Positions 35,203 through 44,546 are shown, numbered from the stretch's first letter. The stretch is DNA of 64,000 nucleotides from an uncultured Eubacterium sp. (GCA_958446835.1 CAUCXT010000008.1:25029-89028); one strand, 5' to 3'. The notes: generated by a model not told the origin, from the letters alone. Translations and numbers: made by a program.

Positions 35203-36462
35203 ATGAAAAATGTGAAGTGTAAAAAGATTGTAAGTATTATAACGGCATTCCTTTATTTTGCATTGATAGTCAGCGAGACGATATATGCAAAATCATGGAA
35301 TGCCTTTTTGCCGCTAAAAAGCAATGAATTATATGCCCTATCGGCATGCCTTATGGATGCGGACAGCGGCAGGGTATTGTATGATAAAAACGCAGATGAA
35401 ATCCGCGCCATGGCGAGCACAACCAAGATTATGACCCTTATCATTGCACTTGAATACGCCAATGAGGATGATATTGTCACAGTCTCGCCTTATGCAGCGT
35501 CCATGCCTGATGTACAGCTTAATATCAGGGCGGGTGAACAATACAGACTTGGAGATCTGTATTATGCCATGATGCTTGAATCATTTAATGATGTCGCTGT
35601 TGCAATCGCTGAATACATTGGTGAGTGCTACGCATTGAATCAGGATGATGGCACTGTAAATACAGAGATAAAAACAAGAAGCTATGATGACAGCAAAAAG
35701 TATGTCCGTACATTTGCAATGCTGATGAATGAGAAGGCAAAAGAACTTGGATGTGAGAACACATATTTTATCACTCCTAACGGTCTTGATGCGGAGGATG
35801 AAAATGGGAAGCATTCCACAACGGCGAGAGAACTGGCTGTTATAGCCTCATACGCCGTCAAAAATGAGAGGTTCAATAATATAATAGGGACAAAACAATA
35901 TTCATTCAGTGAGGTGAACGGTGCAAGAAATTGCAGTGCCTACAATAAGGATGCTTTTCTAAATCAGATGAATGGTGCATTCGGAATAAAGACCGGATTT
36001 ACGGGAAATGCAGGCTACTGCTTTGTGGGAGCATTAAAAAGTGATGGAAGAACATTCATATCTGTAGTTCTTGGAAGCGGATGGCCGTCCAACCGTACAT
36101 ATAAATGGAAAGATACGCGAAAGCTTATGGAATATGGCATAAATAACTTCTTTCCAAGGATGGTGTTTTCAACAGTTGAAGCTTATAAGGATGTTAAGGT
36201 TACAAACGGAATGGAGGGGAGCACATCAACACGGATAGAAGGTGAATTGTCATTGCTTTTATGCGAATCGGATGATGTCCGGGTGGTGTATGAGCTTGAG
36301 GACTATATAGATGCACCTGTCAATCTTGGAGATGTCGTCGGAAAAGCTATTATATATGTTAATGGGCAGCGGATGGGCAGTTTTCCGATTACGGCTACCG
36401 TAGCTGTAGAACGCGCAAATTATATATGGTATCTTAAAAGATTGTTAAATGTGACGTTATAA
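35203..36462 (+). CDS. dacF: D-alanyl-D-alanine carboxypeptidase (DacF type)
   Basis: A 419-residue secreted or membrane-bound penicillin-binding protein (S11) that trims the pentapeptide of peptidoglycan. A signal peptide (about 1-29) precedes the catalytic triad motifs SxxK 'ASTTKIM', SxN 'ESFNDVAV' and 'IKTGFTGNAGY'. The C-terminal PBP5-like domain ends in an amphipathic 'RANYIWYLKRLLNV'. In Bacillus dacF lies between the phosphorylase and spoIIA; here no spoIIA operon follows. Confidence 0.9.
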   Translation: MKNVKCKKIVSIITAFLYFALIVSETIYAKSWNAFLPLKSNELYALSACLMDADSGRVLYDKNADEIRAMASTTKIMTLIIALEYANEDDIVTVSPYAASMPDVQLNIRAGEQYRLGDLYYAMMLESFNDVAVAIAEYIGECYALNQDDGTVNTEIKTRSYDDSKKYVRTFAMLMNEKAKELGCENTYFITPNGLDAEDENGKHSTTARELAVIASYAVKNERFNNIIGTKQYSFSEVNGARNCSAYNKDAFLNQMNGAFGIKTGFTGNAGYCFVGALKSDGRTFISVVLGSGWPSNRTYKWKDTRKLMEYGINNFFPRMVFSTVEAYKDVKVTNGMEGSTSTRIEGELSLLLCESDDVRVVYELEDYIDAPVNLGDVVGKAIIYVNGQRMGSFPITATVAVERANYIWYLKRLLNVTL

Positions 36463-36507
36463 TACTGAGTTCTTAATTATATATAAAATTTGTAATTACT
36501 GAAGTTA

Positions 36508-36522
36508 TTGTAAACGCTTACA
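36508..36522. promoter_or_regulatory. CcpA cre site upstream of the decarboxylase operon
   Basis: TTGTAAACGCTTACA matches the cre consensus fully, and TGTAAACGCTTACA is a perfect palindrome. It is centred about 100 bases before the predicted operon start, a position more usual for activation than repression. Confidence 0.75.
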
Positions 36523-36581
36523 TTATATAGGAAAGAAATGGTAAATAAATTATTATATATTCGTATAATTGAAAATTATGC

Positions 36582-36610
36582 TTGATAATTTGCGTCTCTC
36601 GTACTACAAT
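36582..36610 (+). promoter_or_regulatory. Promoter of the decarboxylase operon
   Basis: TTGATA (36582-36587), 17-base spacer, TACAAT (36605-36610), about 50 bases before the first ATG. Confidence 0.65.
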
Positions 36611-36666
36611 TACATTTGGTGTAAATTGAATAAATTTTCCAAAATACGTTTATGGAGGGCTGAAAA

Positions 36667-38097
36667 ATGAGCAACACAGCACAGGTATCAGCAAGCAAGA
36701 GAATTGAAGCACTGCTTGATGATAACAGTTTTGTTGAAATCGGTGGCCTTGTAACTGCAAGAAATACTGATTTTAACTTAGGCGACAACGCAACACCTGC
36801 CGATGGCGTTATCACAGGTTACGGCGTTATCAATGGAAGTCTTGTGTATGTATACAGCCAGGATGCTACCGTACTCGGTGGTTCAATAGGTGAGATGCAT
36901 GCCAAGAAGATTGCTAATCTTTATGATTTAGCACTTAAGATGGGAGCACCGGTTATCGGTCTTGTAGATTGTGCCGGATTAAGATTACAGGAGGCAACAG
37001 ACGCACTTAACGGCTTTGGTCAGATATATGCCAAGCAGGTAGAGGCCTCAGGAGTTATTCCACAGATTACAGCAGTATTCGGTACATGTGGCGGCGGAAT
37101 GGCAGTAGTTCCTACTCTTACAGATTTTACATTCATGGAAGAGAAGTCAGCTAAGCTTTTCGTCAACAGCCCGAATGCACTTGACGGCAACTTCACATCC
37201 AAGCTTGATACAGCTTCCGCTAAGTTCCAGAGCGAAGAGGCAGGTATTGTTGATGTCACAGGTGATGAGACTACGGTTCTTGAGCAGATAAGACAGTTAG
37301 TATCACTTCTTCCTGCCAACAATGAGGATGTAGCTGAGGATGAGTGCACAGATGACCTTAACAGAGTAAGCGACACTATCGCAAATGCAGTAGGTGACAC
37401 ATCTATCGCTCTTACTGAGCTTGCAGATGATAATGTATTTTTCGAAGTTAAGAGAAACTACGCTAAGGACATGGTAACAGGCTTTATTAAGCTCAATGGA
37501 CTTACAGTAGGTGCAGTGGCTAACAGAACAGTTGTCTATGATGATGAGATGAAGGAGACTGCTAAGTTCGATGCAGTATTATCTCCTGAGGGCTGTGAGA
37601 AGGCAGCAGAGTTCGTTAACTTCTGTGATTCCTTCAACATTCCTGTTCTCACACTTACGAATGTTAAGGGCTACAAGGCTACAGTATGTGCAGAGAAGCA
37701 CATTGCCAAGGCAGCAGCTAAGCTTACATACGCATTCGCTAATGCAACAGTTCCTAAGGTTAATGTAGTTATCGGTGAGGCTTTCGGAAGCGCTTATGTG
37801 GCAATGAATTCCAAGTCAATCGGTGCTGACATGACATTTGCATGGGACAGCGCAAGTATCGGTATGATGGATGCCAATATGGCAGCCAAGATTATGTATG
37901 CTGATAAGCCTGAGGTTATCTCTGAGAAGGCTTCTGAGTATGCAGCACTTCAGACAAGCGCAGTATCCGCAGCTAAGAGAGGATATGTTGATTCAATCAT
38001 CGCTCCTGCTGATACAAGAAAGTATGTCATTGGTGCATTTGAGATGTTATACAGCAAGAAGGAAGACCGTCCAAGCAAGAAGCATGGCACGGTTTAA
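36667..38097 (+). CDS. Acyl-CoA carboxyltransferase subunit (methylmalonyl-CoA decarboxylase alpha / 12S type)
   Basis: A 476-residue carboxyltransferase with two crotonase-like halves. The N-terminal half has 'TPADGVITGYG', 'SQDATVLGGSIGEMHAKKI' and 'GTCGGGMAVVPTLTD'; the C-terminal half 'LTLTNVKGYKA' and 'GEAFGSAYVAMNSKSIGADM'. Such subunits move CO2 between biotin and propionyl-, acetyl- or related CoA. About 30-40 N-terminal residues usual for the family are missing. GGAGGG precedes the ATG. First gene of a five-gene operon; codon use suggests high expression. The acyl-CoA is not identified. Confidence 0.85.
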   Translation: MSNTAQVSASKRIEALLDDNSFVEIGGLVTARNTDFNLGDNATPADGVITGYGVINGSLVYVYSQDATVLGGSIGEMHAKKIANLYDLALKMGAPVIGLVDCAGLRLQEATDALNGFGQIYAKQVEASGVIPQITAVFGTCGGGMAVVPTLTDFTFMEEKSAKLFVNSPNALDGNFTSKLDTASAKFQSEEAGIVDVTGDETTVLEQIRQLVSLLPANNEDVAEDECTDDLNRVSDTIANAVGDTSIALTELADDNVFFEVKRNYAKDMVTGFIKLNGLTVGAVANRTVVYDDEMKETAKFDAVLSPEGCEKAAEFVNFCDSFNIPVLTLTNVKGYKATVCAEKHIAKAAAKLTYAFANATVPKVNVVIGEAFGSAYVAMNSKSIGADMTFAWDSASIGMMDANMAAKIMYADKPEVISEKASEYAALQTSAVSAAKRGYVDSIIAPADTRKYVIGAFEMLYSKKEDRPSKKHGTV

Positions 38098-38112
38098 TAC
38101 GAGGTGACATGT

Positions 38113-38460
38113 ATGATAATTTGCAGCGCAATATCAGATGCGGGTATCAATACAGTAATTTGTCTCGTTGTTGTATTCGCGGTACTTATCTTTATCTCTT
38201 TCTTAATAAGCCTTTTCAAGTATATTCCTAAGCTTGAGGCTTTATTTACCAAGAAGGATGCTAAGACAGAGCTTGCAGAGAACGCAGTTGTAAATACTGT
38301 ATCACAGATCGAGGTTAAGGAAGAGGAAGAAGAGCTTTCAGATGACCTTGAGCTTGTGGCTGTTATCACAGCCGCTATCGCAGCTTCAGCCGGAACTTCG
38401 ACAGACGGATTCGTAGTCCGCTCAATCAGAAGATCAAATAACAGTAAATGGGCTAAATAA
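38113..38460 (+). CDS. OadG-like membrane subunit of a Na+-pumping decarboxylase
   Basis: A 115-residue protein with one N-terminal membrane helix ('TVICLVVVFAVLIFISFLI'), a charged 'KEEEEELSDDLELVAVIT' segment, and the C-terminal 'GFVVRSIRRSNNSKW' seen in OadG/MmdD subunits, which anchor the soluble parts to the beta subunit. ATG 38113 has GAGGTG upstream. Lies 15 bases after the carboxyltransferase gene. Confidence 0.85.
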   Translation: MIICSAISDAGINTVICLVVVFAVLIFISFLISLFKYIPKLEALFTKKDAKTELAENAVVNTVSQIEVKEEEEELSDDLELVAVITAAIAASAGTSTDGFVVRSIRRSNNSKWAK

Positions 38461-38482
38461 TGCCTGATTCAGGAGGATTAAC

Positions 38483-38854
38483 ATGAAGAATTATACAATC
38501 ACAGTAAATGGTAATGTGTATGATGTTACAGTAGAAGAGGGAGCAGCAGGCAGTGCTCCTGTTGCAGCTCCTAAGGCTGCACCTAAGGCAGCTCCAAAGG
38601 CTGCAGCAGCACCTAAGGCAGCAGCTCCGGCTGGTGCAGGCGCAGTTAAGATTACAGCCCCAATGCCAGGCAAGATTGTTGCAGTTAAGGCTAACGCCGG
38701 CGCAGCAGTTAAGAAGGGACAGGTTATCCTTGTTCTTGAGGCAATGAAGATGGAGAACGATGTAGTAGCTCCTCAGGACGGAACACTTGCAAGCGTTGAC
38801 GTTGCAACAGGTGCATCCGTAGAGGCTGGTTCCGTATTAGCTACAATGAACTAA
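38483..38854 (+). CDS. Biotin carboxyl carrier protein (gamma / 1.3S type)
   Basis: A 123-residue biotinyl protein. An N-terminal strand segment (1-20) is followed by a flexible Ala-Pro-Lys linker (about 25-52) and a biotinyl domain with 'VLEAMKMENDVVAP', biotin being expected on Lys89. It would carry CO2 between the carboxyltransferases and the membrane pump encoded alongside. AGGAGG precedes the ATG. Confidence 0.94.
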   Translation: MKNYTITVNGNVYDVTVEEGAAGSAPVAAPKAAPKAAPKAAAAPKAAAPAGAGAVKITAPMPGKIVAVKANAGAAVKKGQVILVLEAMKMENDVVAPQDGTLASVDVATGASVEAGSVLATMN

Positions 38855-38881
38855 TAAACAAAACCACGGAGAGGAATAAAG

Positions 38882-40039
38882 ATGGAAATCATTACAGAAA
38901 CATTAGTCAACCTGCTTAACCAGACAGGATTCATGACATTGTCCTACAAGAACTTCATAATGGTTGCAGTGGCATTGTTCTTCCTTTATCTGGCAATTAA
39001 GAAGGGTTATGAACCACTTCTCCTTGTCCCGATTTCATTTGGTATGCTTCTTGTAAACCTTTTCCCGGACATCATGATGACGGTAGAAGAGGCAAAGGCT
39101 TCCGGAAGTCAGGCAGCAGGTCTTTTACATTATTTTTATTTACTTGATGAGTGGAGCATCCTGCCATCCCTTATTTTCATGGGTGTAGGTGCGATGACCG
39201 ATTTCGGACCACTCATTGCAAATCCTAAGAGCTTCCTCTTAGGTGCAGCCGCACAGTGTGGTATTTTCAGTGCATATTTCCTTGCTATTATCCTTGGATT
39301 CAATGGTATGGCAGCCGCAGCTATCTCCATCATCGGTGGTGCTGATGGTCCTACATCCATTTTCCTTGCTGGTAAGCTTGGTCAGACAGAGCTTATGGGA
39401 CCTATCGCCGTAGCAGCATACTCTTATATGTCTCTCGTGCCTATCATTCAGCCACCTATAATGAAGCTTCTTACAACTGAGAAGGAACGTAAGATTAAGA
39501 TGGAGCAGCTTCGTCCTGTATCAAAGCTTGAGAAGATTCTCTTCCCAATCGTTGTTACAATCGTAGTTGTACTTATTCTTCCTTCAACAGCACCTCTTAT
39601 CGGTATGCTCATGCTCGGTAACCTCTTCAAGGAGAGCGGTGTTGTTAAGCAGCTCGCTGAGACAGCTTCCAATGCACTTATGTACATCGTAGTTATCATC
39701 CTCGGTACATCCGTAGGTGCTACTACAAGTGCTGAGGCATTCTTAAAGGCTGATACACTTAAGATTGTTGTACTCGGTCTTGTTGCATTCGCCGTAGGTA
39801 CAGCAGCAGGTGTATTGTTCGGTAAGCTTATGTGCCTTGCAACCAAGGGTAAGGTTAACCCACTCATCGGTTCAGCAGGTGTATCTGCCGTGCCAATGGC
39901 AGCCAGAGTATCACAGAAAGTCGGAGCAGAAGCAGACCCAACTAACTTCTTACTCATGCACGCTATGGGTCCTAATGTTGCAGGTGTTATCGGTACAGCC
40001 GTTGTAGCCGGAACATTCATGGCTATTTTCGGAGTATAA
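38882..40039 (+). CDS. oadB: Na+-translocating decarboxylase beta subunit
   Basis: A 385-residue integral membrane protein with about ten helices. OadB/MmdB/GcdB subunits release CO2 from carboxybiotin and pump Na+ outward. The conserved 'SIIGGADGPTSIFLAGKLG' region carries the Asp needed for Na+ and proton handling; 'GMLMLGNLFKESGV' and 'LGTSVGATTSAEAFL' are also typical. Which decarboxylase it serves depends on the two carboxyltransferases of the operon. Confidence 0.93.
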   Translation: MEIITETLVNLLNQTGFMTLSYKNFIMVAVALFFLYLAIKKGYEPLLLVPISFGMLLVNLFPDIMMTVEEAKASGSQAAGLLHYFYLLDEWSILPSLIFMGVGAMTDFGPLIANPKSFLLGAAAQCGIFSAYFLAIILGFNGMAAAAISIIGGADGPTSIFLAGKLGQTELMGPIAVAAYSYMSLVPIIQPPIMKLLTTEKERKIKMEQLRPVSKLEKILFPIVVTIVVVLILPSTAPLIGMLMLGNLFKESGVVKQLAETASNALMYIVVIILGTSVGATTSAEAFLKADTLKIVVLGLVAFAVGTAAGVLFGKLMCLATKGKVNPLIGSAGVSAVPMAARVSQKVGAEADPTNFLLMHAMGPNVAGVIGTAVVAGTFMAIFGV

Positions 40040-40081
40040 GCTTATACCGTTTGTTTTATATAATTTCAGGAGGAAAATAAA

Positions 40082-41488
40082 ATGGCAGAAAAGAAACCAG
40101 TTCAGATAGTTGAAACTGTTTTACGTGATGCTCATCAGTCACTTATTGCCACCAGAATGTCTACAGAGCAGATGCTCCCTATCATCGACAAGATGGATAA
40201 GGTTGGATACTATGCAGTAGAGTGCTGGGGCGGTGCTACTTTTGATGCATGTTTAAGATTCTTAAAGGAAGATCCATGGATGAGACTTCGTAAGCTCAGA
40301 GATGGCTTCAAGAACACAAAGCTTCAGATGTTATTCCGTGGACAGAACATCCTCGGTTATCGTCCTTATGCAGATGACGTTGTAGAGTACTTCGTAAAGA
40401 AGTCCGCTGCCAACGGTATAGATGTAATTCGTATCTTCGACTGTCTTAACGATATTCGTAACCTTGAGACAGCAGTTAAGGCTGCTAACTCAGAGGGCGT
40501 TGAGGCTCAGGTAGCTCTTTCCTACACATTGGGTGATGCATACACACTTGATTACTGGAAAGAAATGGCTAAGAAGATTGAGGATATGGGTGCTAATTCC
40601 ATCTGTATCAAGGATATGGCAGGTCTTTTGGTTCCTTACAAGGCAACAGAGCTTGTACAGGCACTCAAGGAGGGTACATCTCTTCCTATTGATCTTCATA
40701 CACATTACACATCAGGTGTTGCTTCAATGACATACCTTAAGGCTGTAGAAGCAGGCTGTGACAGAATTGATACAGCTATGTCACCTATGGCTATGGGTAC
40801 AAGCCAGCCGGCAACAGAAGTTCTCGCTAAGACATTTGAGGGAACTCCTTATGATCCTGGTTTTGACCAGAACCTTCTCGCTGAGATTGCTGCTTACTTT
40901 ACACCTCTTCGTGAGGAGTGGATTAAGAGCGGTCTTATGAGCACAAAGGTTATGGGTGTTAACATTAAGACTCTTCTTTATCAGGTACCTGGCGGTATGC
41001 TTTCCAACCTTGTTTCCCAGTTAAAGGAAATGAAGGCTGAGGATAAGTTCACAGAGGTTCTTGAGGAAGTTCCAAGAGTTCGTAAGGATTTCGGTGAACC
41101 ACCTCTTGTTACACCTTCAAGCCAGATCGTTGGAACACAGGCTGTTCTCAACGTAGTTCTCGGTGAGAGATACAAGAACATGACTAAGGAGTCTAAGGAC
41201 TTACTTCTCGGTAAGTACGGAAAGACTGTTAAGCCTTTCAATCCTGAGGTTCAGAAGAAGGCTATCGAGCTTTCAGGCGAGCAGCCAATCACATGCCGTT
41301 TCGCTGATACTCTCAAGCCTGAGCTTGCTAAGCTTGAGTCTGAGATGAAACAGTACAAGCAGCAGGATGAGGATGTATTATCATACGCACTCTTCCCACA
41401 GGTTGCTACTGATTTCTTCAAGTACAGAGAGGCACAGCAGACTAAGGTTGACGCTACCGTTGCTAAGGATGGCGCTTACCCTGTATAA
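40082..41488 (+). CDS. oadA: Oxaloacetate decarboxylase alpha / pyruvate carboxyltransferase subunit (5S type)
   Basis: A 468-residue carboxyltransferase: TIM barrel with 'ETVLRDAHQSLIATRM', the catalytic Lys in 'CIKDMAGLLVPY' and metal-binding 'DLHTHYTSG', then a PYC-OadA helical domain. It transfers CO2 from oxaloacetate to biotin, or the reverse onto pyruvate. It lacks a fused biotin domain, so uses the separate carrier at 38483. Last gene of the operon. With the 12S-like first gene, the set resembles transcarboxylase plus a sodium pump. Confidence 0.93.
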   Translation: MAEKKPVQIVETVLRDAHQSLIATRMSTEQMLPIIDKMDKVGYYAVECWGGATFDACLRFLKEDPWMRLRKLRDGFKNTKLQMLFRGQNILGYRPYADDVVEYFVKKSAANGIDVIRIFDCLNDIRNLETAVKAANSEGVEAQVALSYTLGDAYTLDYWKEMAKKIEDMGANSICIKDMAGLLVPYKATELVQALKEGTSLPIDLHTHYTSGVASMTYLKAVEAGCDRIDTAMSPMAMGTSQPATEVLAKTFEGTPYDPGFDQNLLAEIAAYFTPLREEWIKSGLMSTKVMGVNIKTLLYQVPGGMLSNLVSQLKEMKAEDKFTEVLEEVPRVRKDFGEPPLVTPSSQIVGTQAVLNVVLGERYKNMTKESKDLLLGKYGKTVKPFNPEVQKKAIELSGEQPITCRFADTLKPELAKLESEMKQYKQQDEDVLSYALFPQVATDFFKYREAQQTKVDATVAKDGAYPV

Positions 41489-41540
41489 TATCTGTCTGTT
41501 GGATGAACACGCTAAGTAATTGAATATTTAGCCGGTAATA

Positions 41541-41585
41541 AAAAAGGTCGATTTAACATTATTGATATGTTAAATCGACCTTTTT
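41541..41585. terminator. Bidirectional terminator oadA / rqcH
   Basis: A perfect 19-bp stem (41541-41559 with 41567-41585), 7-base loop, with A and T tracts serving both converging genes. Confidence 0.93.
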
Positions 41586-41620
41586 ATGTGTGGCAGAGAA
41601 TTGGGACAGGGGTCGCAAAC

Positions 41621-43450
41621 TTATTCTTCTATGAGCGTCCCCATCTTATGAGGGTTATTGTCAATTGTCATAGAGTAGTTGGTGTGGTAGATTACGAAGC
41701 CAGGTTTCGCTGCCGCCGGCTTCTTGATATGCTTTTTCTGAATGTAGTCAACATCCACCTTTTCCTGTCCGCTTGCCTTGGAGTAGTGTGCTGCAAGTCT
41801 TGCAGCCTCCTCAAAGGTGCTGTCCGGAAGCTCCTTGTTTTCAGCCTTTACAATGACATGGGAGCCGGGAATGTTCTTGGCATGGAACCACCAGTCATTT
41901 CCCGTGGCAACCTTGAAGGTGAGATCCTCGTTTTGGTAGTTGTTTTTTCCGACATACATGTGGAAGCCGTCACTTGAAATATAATGGAAGGGTTTGCTTG
42001 TTATCTTTTCCTTCCTGCCGGATTTACCATTGGCGCCTTTTCTGTGAATGTAGCCGTACTCAATCATTTCTTCCTTTAGCTGAGCTAAATCATCGTAGGA
42101 TACAGCTATATCAAGAGAGTTACTTATAGATTCTAAATGGTCAATTTCTTCCTTTGTTTCTAAAGTTAACTTGCTCAATGCCTCATAGGTGCGCTTTAAC
42201 TTGTTGTAACGCTCAAAGTATTTTACACTGTTTTCGTGCGCAGTCAAATCCTCCTGAAGAGGTATGGTTATCATTTCATTGGTATAATAATTTAGTGCCT
42301 CGAAGCTTTTGGCTCCTTCCGGTATATCATAGCCGTATGCGTTGAGAAGTTCACCGTATATGCGGTACTTTTCACGCTTTTCCGTGTCCGCAAGCTGCTT
42401 AAGCTGAAGATCATATTTCTTGTTGTTTCGCTCAAGGGCAGTATTTACAATCTGTCTTAAATCGGCTGAACGCTGGCGAATACGGGTTATATTGTTTTTC
42501 TTTTCATAAAAGCTCTGAAGTACTGCACTTATGGAAAGGATGTTTTCCATTCTGTACAGTGGAGCGGAATTTTCATTACAATCATAAGATATATCTCTAT
42601 CCGCATGTACATTATCCGTCTTATTATCTTCTATATTATACATTGTTAGCGGTATTGCTGAAAATTCCACCGGCTCATCATTTTTATACACAATACATGG
42701 TGAGAAATCGCCGGATATAATGTCCTCCATAACATTGTGAAAATTACCCCACAGGTGTGTGAGCTCCGGTTCGGACAGGCAATTGGCAGATGTCTGGCTG
42801 TCAATCGAGGCAAGGTGACATATTTCCTCCGCACTTACAGGACTTATCCCGGTAAATGAGGAGTAGAGTGCTTTGGAAACGGGCAATGGTTTTTCGCCGA
42901 TATATAAGCTGAAGTCGTTCATGCTGACAGTCAGCGGATTGTGCTTTCCCGTAGTATTCGGAATGAAATATTTTCGTCCCGGAAGCACCTCTCGGACAGA
43001 GCTTACATACGCAGGAATATGCTTTATGCTGTCGATTATCATATCGTTCTCATCGCAGAATATAATATTACTATGCTTTCCCATAAGCTCGACAATAAGA
43101 AACTTCTTACATAAATCGCCCATTTCATCTAAATGTTCGATTTCAAATCGTATAATACGTTCAAGCCCCGGCTGGGTAATGGCAACTATTCTTCCATTGC
43201 TCAAATGCTTTCTGAGAAGCATACAGAAATTCGGGGCGGTGAGAGGACTTGGCTTATTATCCTGCAATATATACACGAGTGGAAGACTCGCACTTGCAGA
43301 TAAAAGAAGCCTATATTGATCCTTGTTGTTCTTGATAGTGATTAAAAGCTCATCCTCCTCAGGCTGGGCTATTTTATATAAACGTCCACCAAGCAGCTTG
43401 TCATTCATTTCTTTGACAAGTGCAGCGACTACAAAACCATCGAATGCCAT
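41621..43450 (-). CDS. rqcH: Ribosome quality control factor RqcH (NFACT protein)
   Basis: RqcH binds stalled 50S-peptidyl-tRNA and adds C-terminal alanine tails. The 609-residue protein has NFACT-N (starting 'MAFDGFVVAALVKEMN'), helix-hairpin-helix and long coiled-coil sections (about 290-450) and the NFACT-R domain with 'NDWWFHAKNIPGSHVIVK'. The key Asp-Arg pair (D97/R98 in B. subtilis, from memory) reads Glu97-Arg98 here in 'ITQPGLERII', a conservative change. Divergent from yicC as in Bacillus yloA-yloC. Older labels call it fibronectin-binding protein. Confidence 0.93.
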   Translation of the reverse strand: MAFDGFVVAALVKEMNDKLLGGRLYKIAQPEEDELLITIKNNKDQYRLLLSASASLPLVYILQDNKPSPLTAPNFCMLLRKHLSNGRIVAITQPGLERIIRFEIEHLDEMGDLCKKFLIVELMGKHSNIIFCDENDMIIDSIKHIPAYVSSVREVLPGRKYFIPNTTGKHNPLTVSMNDFSLYIGEKPLPVSKALYSSFTGISPVSAEEICHLASIDSQTSANCLSEPELTHLWGNFHNVMEDIISGDFSPCIVYKNDEPVEFSAIPLTMYNIEDNKTDNVHADRDISYDCNENSAPLYRMENILSISAVLQSFYEKKNNITRIRQRSADLRQIVNTALERNNKKYDLQLKQLADTEKREKYRIYGELLNAYGYDIPEGAKSFEALNYYTNEMITIPLQEDLTAHENSVKYFERYNKLKRTYEALSKLTLETKEEIDHLESISNSLDIAVSYDDLAQLKEEMIEYGYIHRKGANGKSGRKEKITSKPFHYISSDGFHMYVGKNNYQNEDLTFKVATGNDWWFHAKNIPGSHVIVKAENKELPDSTFEEAARLAAHYSKASGQEKVDVDYIQKKHIKKPAAAKPGFVIYHTNYSMTIDNNPHKMGTLIEE

Positions 43451-43664
43451 TTTGATTCCTCATCTTTCTTTTATATTACATAGTTAATTACATTTTCACG
43501 ATAGGGAAATAACAGCTAAAGCCGTAAGCTGCTATACATAAATTATTTACCGTGAAAAACGTAAAAACATATTATAATTGTAGCATATCTTGAATAAATA
43601 TGATATAATTTTTTAAAAGTATGTGCTAATAGTGCAATACATATATAATTATGGAGGAAATCCG

Positions 43665-44543
43665 ATGATCAAAAGTATGACTGGATTTGGCAGATACGAA
43701 GCTGCTGATGATGACCATAAGATTACGGTTGAAATGAAGTCTGTCAATCACAGATATCTTGAAACCGGTATTAAGATGCCAAAGAAGCTTAATTTCTATG
43801 AGGCTGGAATAAGAAATGTACTTAAGAAATATATCAGCAGAGGCAAGGTAGATGTGTTTATCACTTTTGAAGATTTTTCAGAAGGTAAAGTATGTCTGCA
43901 TTATAACGAGGACCTTGCAGGTGAGTATATGAGTATCTTTAAGTATATGTCGGAACAGTTCGGCATAAATAATGATGTTAAGGTATCCACACTTGCAAGA
44001 ATGCCCGAGGTTATTACAATGGAGGATCAGGACGGCGATGACGAGACTGTATGGCATTTGTTAGAGCATGCGGTGGATATGGCATGTCAGGCCTTCGTAC
44101 AGACCAGAATAGCAGAAGGTGAGCACCTTAAGAATGACCTTATCGATAAGCTTGACAATATGCTTGGACTTGTAACCCAGATAGAAAACAGGAGTCCTCT
44201 CGTGGTCGACGAATACAGGGCAAGACTTGAGGATAAGGTATCAGAGCTTCTAGCTGATACATCCGTTGATGAGGGCAGGATAGCTACAGAGGTCACAATA
44301 TTCGCTGATAAGATATGTGTGGATGAGGAGACGGTGCGGCTTAGAAGCCATATTGAGAGTACCAAGGCAACTCTCTTAGAGGGCGGAAGCGTGGGGCGCA
44401 AGCTCGATTTCATAGCGCAGGAGATGAACCGTGAAGCCAACACGATCCTCTCAAAGGCAAGCGACCTGTCCATAACCGACTTGGCAATCACCTTGAAAAC
44501 CGAGATTGAAAAGGTTCGCGAACAGATACAGAATATAGAATAA
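43665..44543 (+). CDS. yicC: YicC family endoribonuclease
   Basis: A 292-residue YicC protein, starting with the strongly conserved 'MIKSMTGFGRYEA' and 'EMKSVNHRYLE', and ending in the DUF1732 region with 'EGGSVGRKLDFIAQEMNREANT'. E. coli YicC takes part in RNA decay. ATG 43665 has GGAGG at 43653-43657. In most Firmicutes remA and gmk follow; here rpoZ comes next. Confidence 0.93.
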   Translation: MIKSMTGFGRYEAADDDHKITVEMKSVNHRYLETGIKMPKKLNFYEAGIRNVLKKYISRGKVDVFITFEDFSEGKVCLHYNEDLAGEYMSIFKYMSEQFGINNDVKVSTLARMPEVITMEDQDGDDETVWHLLEHAVDMACQAFVQTRIAEGEHLKNDLIDKLDNMLGLVTQIENRSPLVVDEYRARLEDKVSELLADTSVDEGRIATEVTIFADKICVDEETVRLRSHIESTKATLLEGGSVGRKLDFIAQEMNREANTILSKASDLSITDLAITLKTEIEKVREQIQNIE

Positions 44544-44546
44544 CTA

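Noticed and set aside
38560..38640. Short repeated GCT/GCA-rich units that could look like a small repeat array
   Set aside because: They encode the flexible Ala-Pro-Lys linker of the biotin carrier; not a CRISPR or regulatory repeat.
39448..40020. 190-codon minus-strand ORF within oadB
   Set aside because: Antisense of a membrane protein gene with strong codon bias; no start signals.
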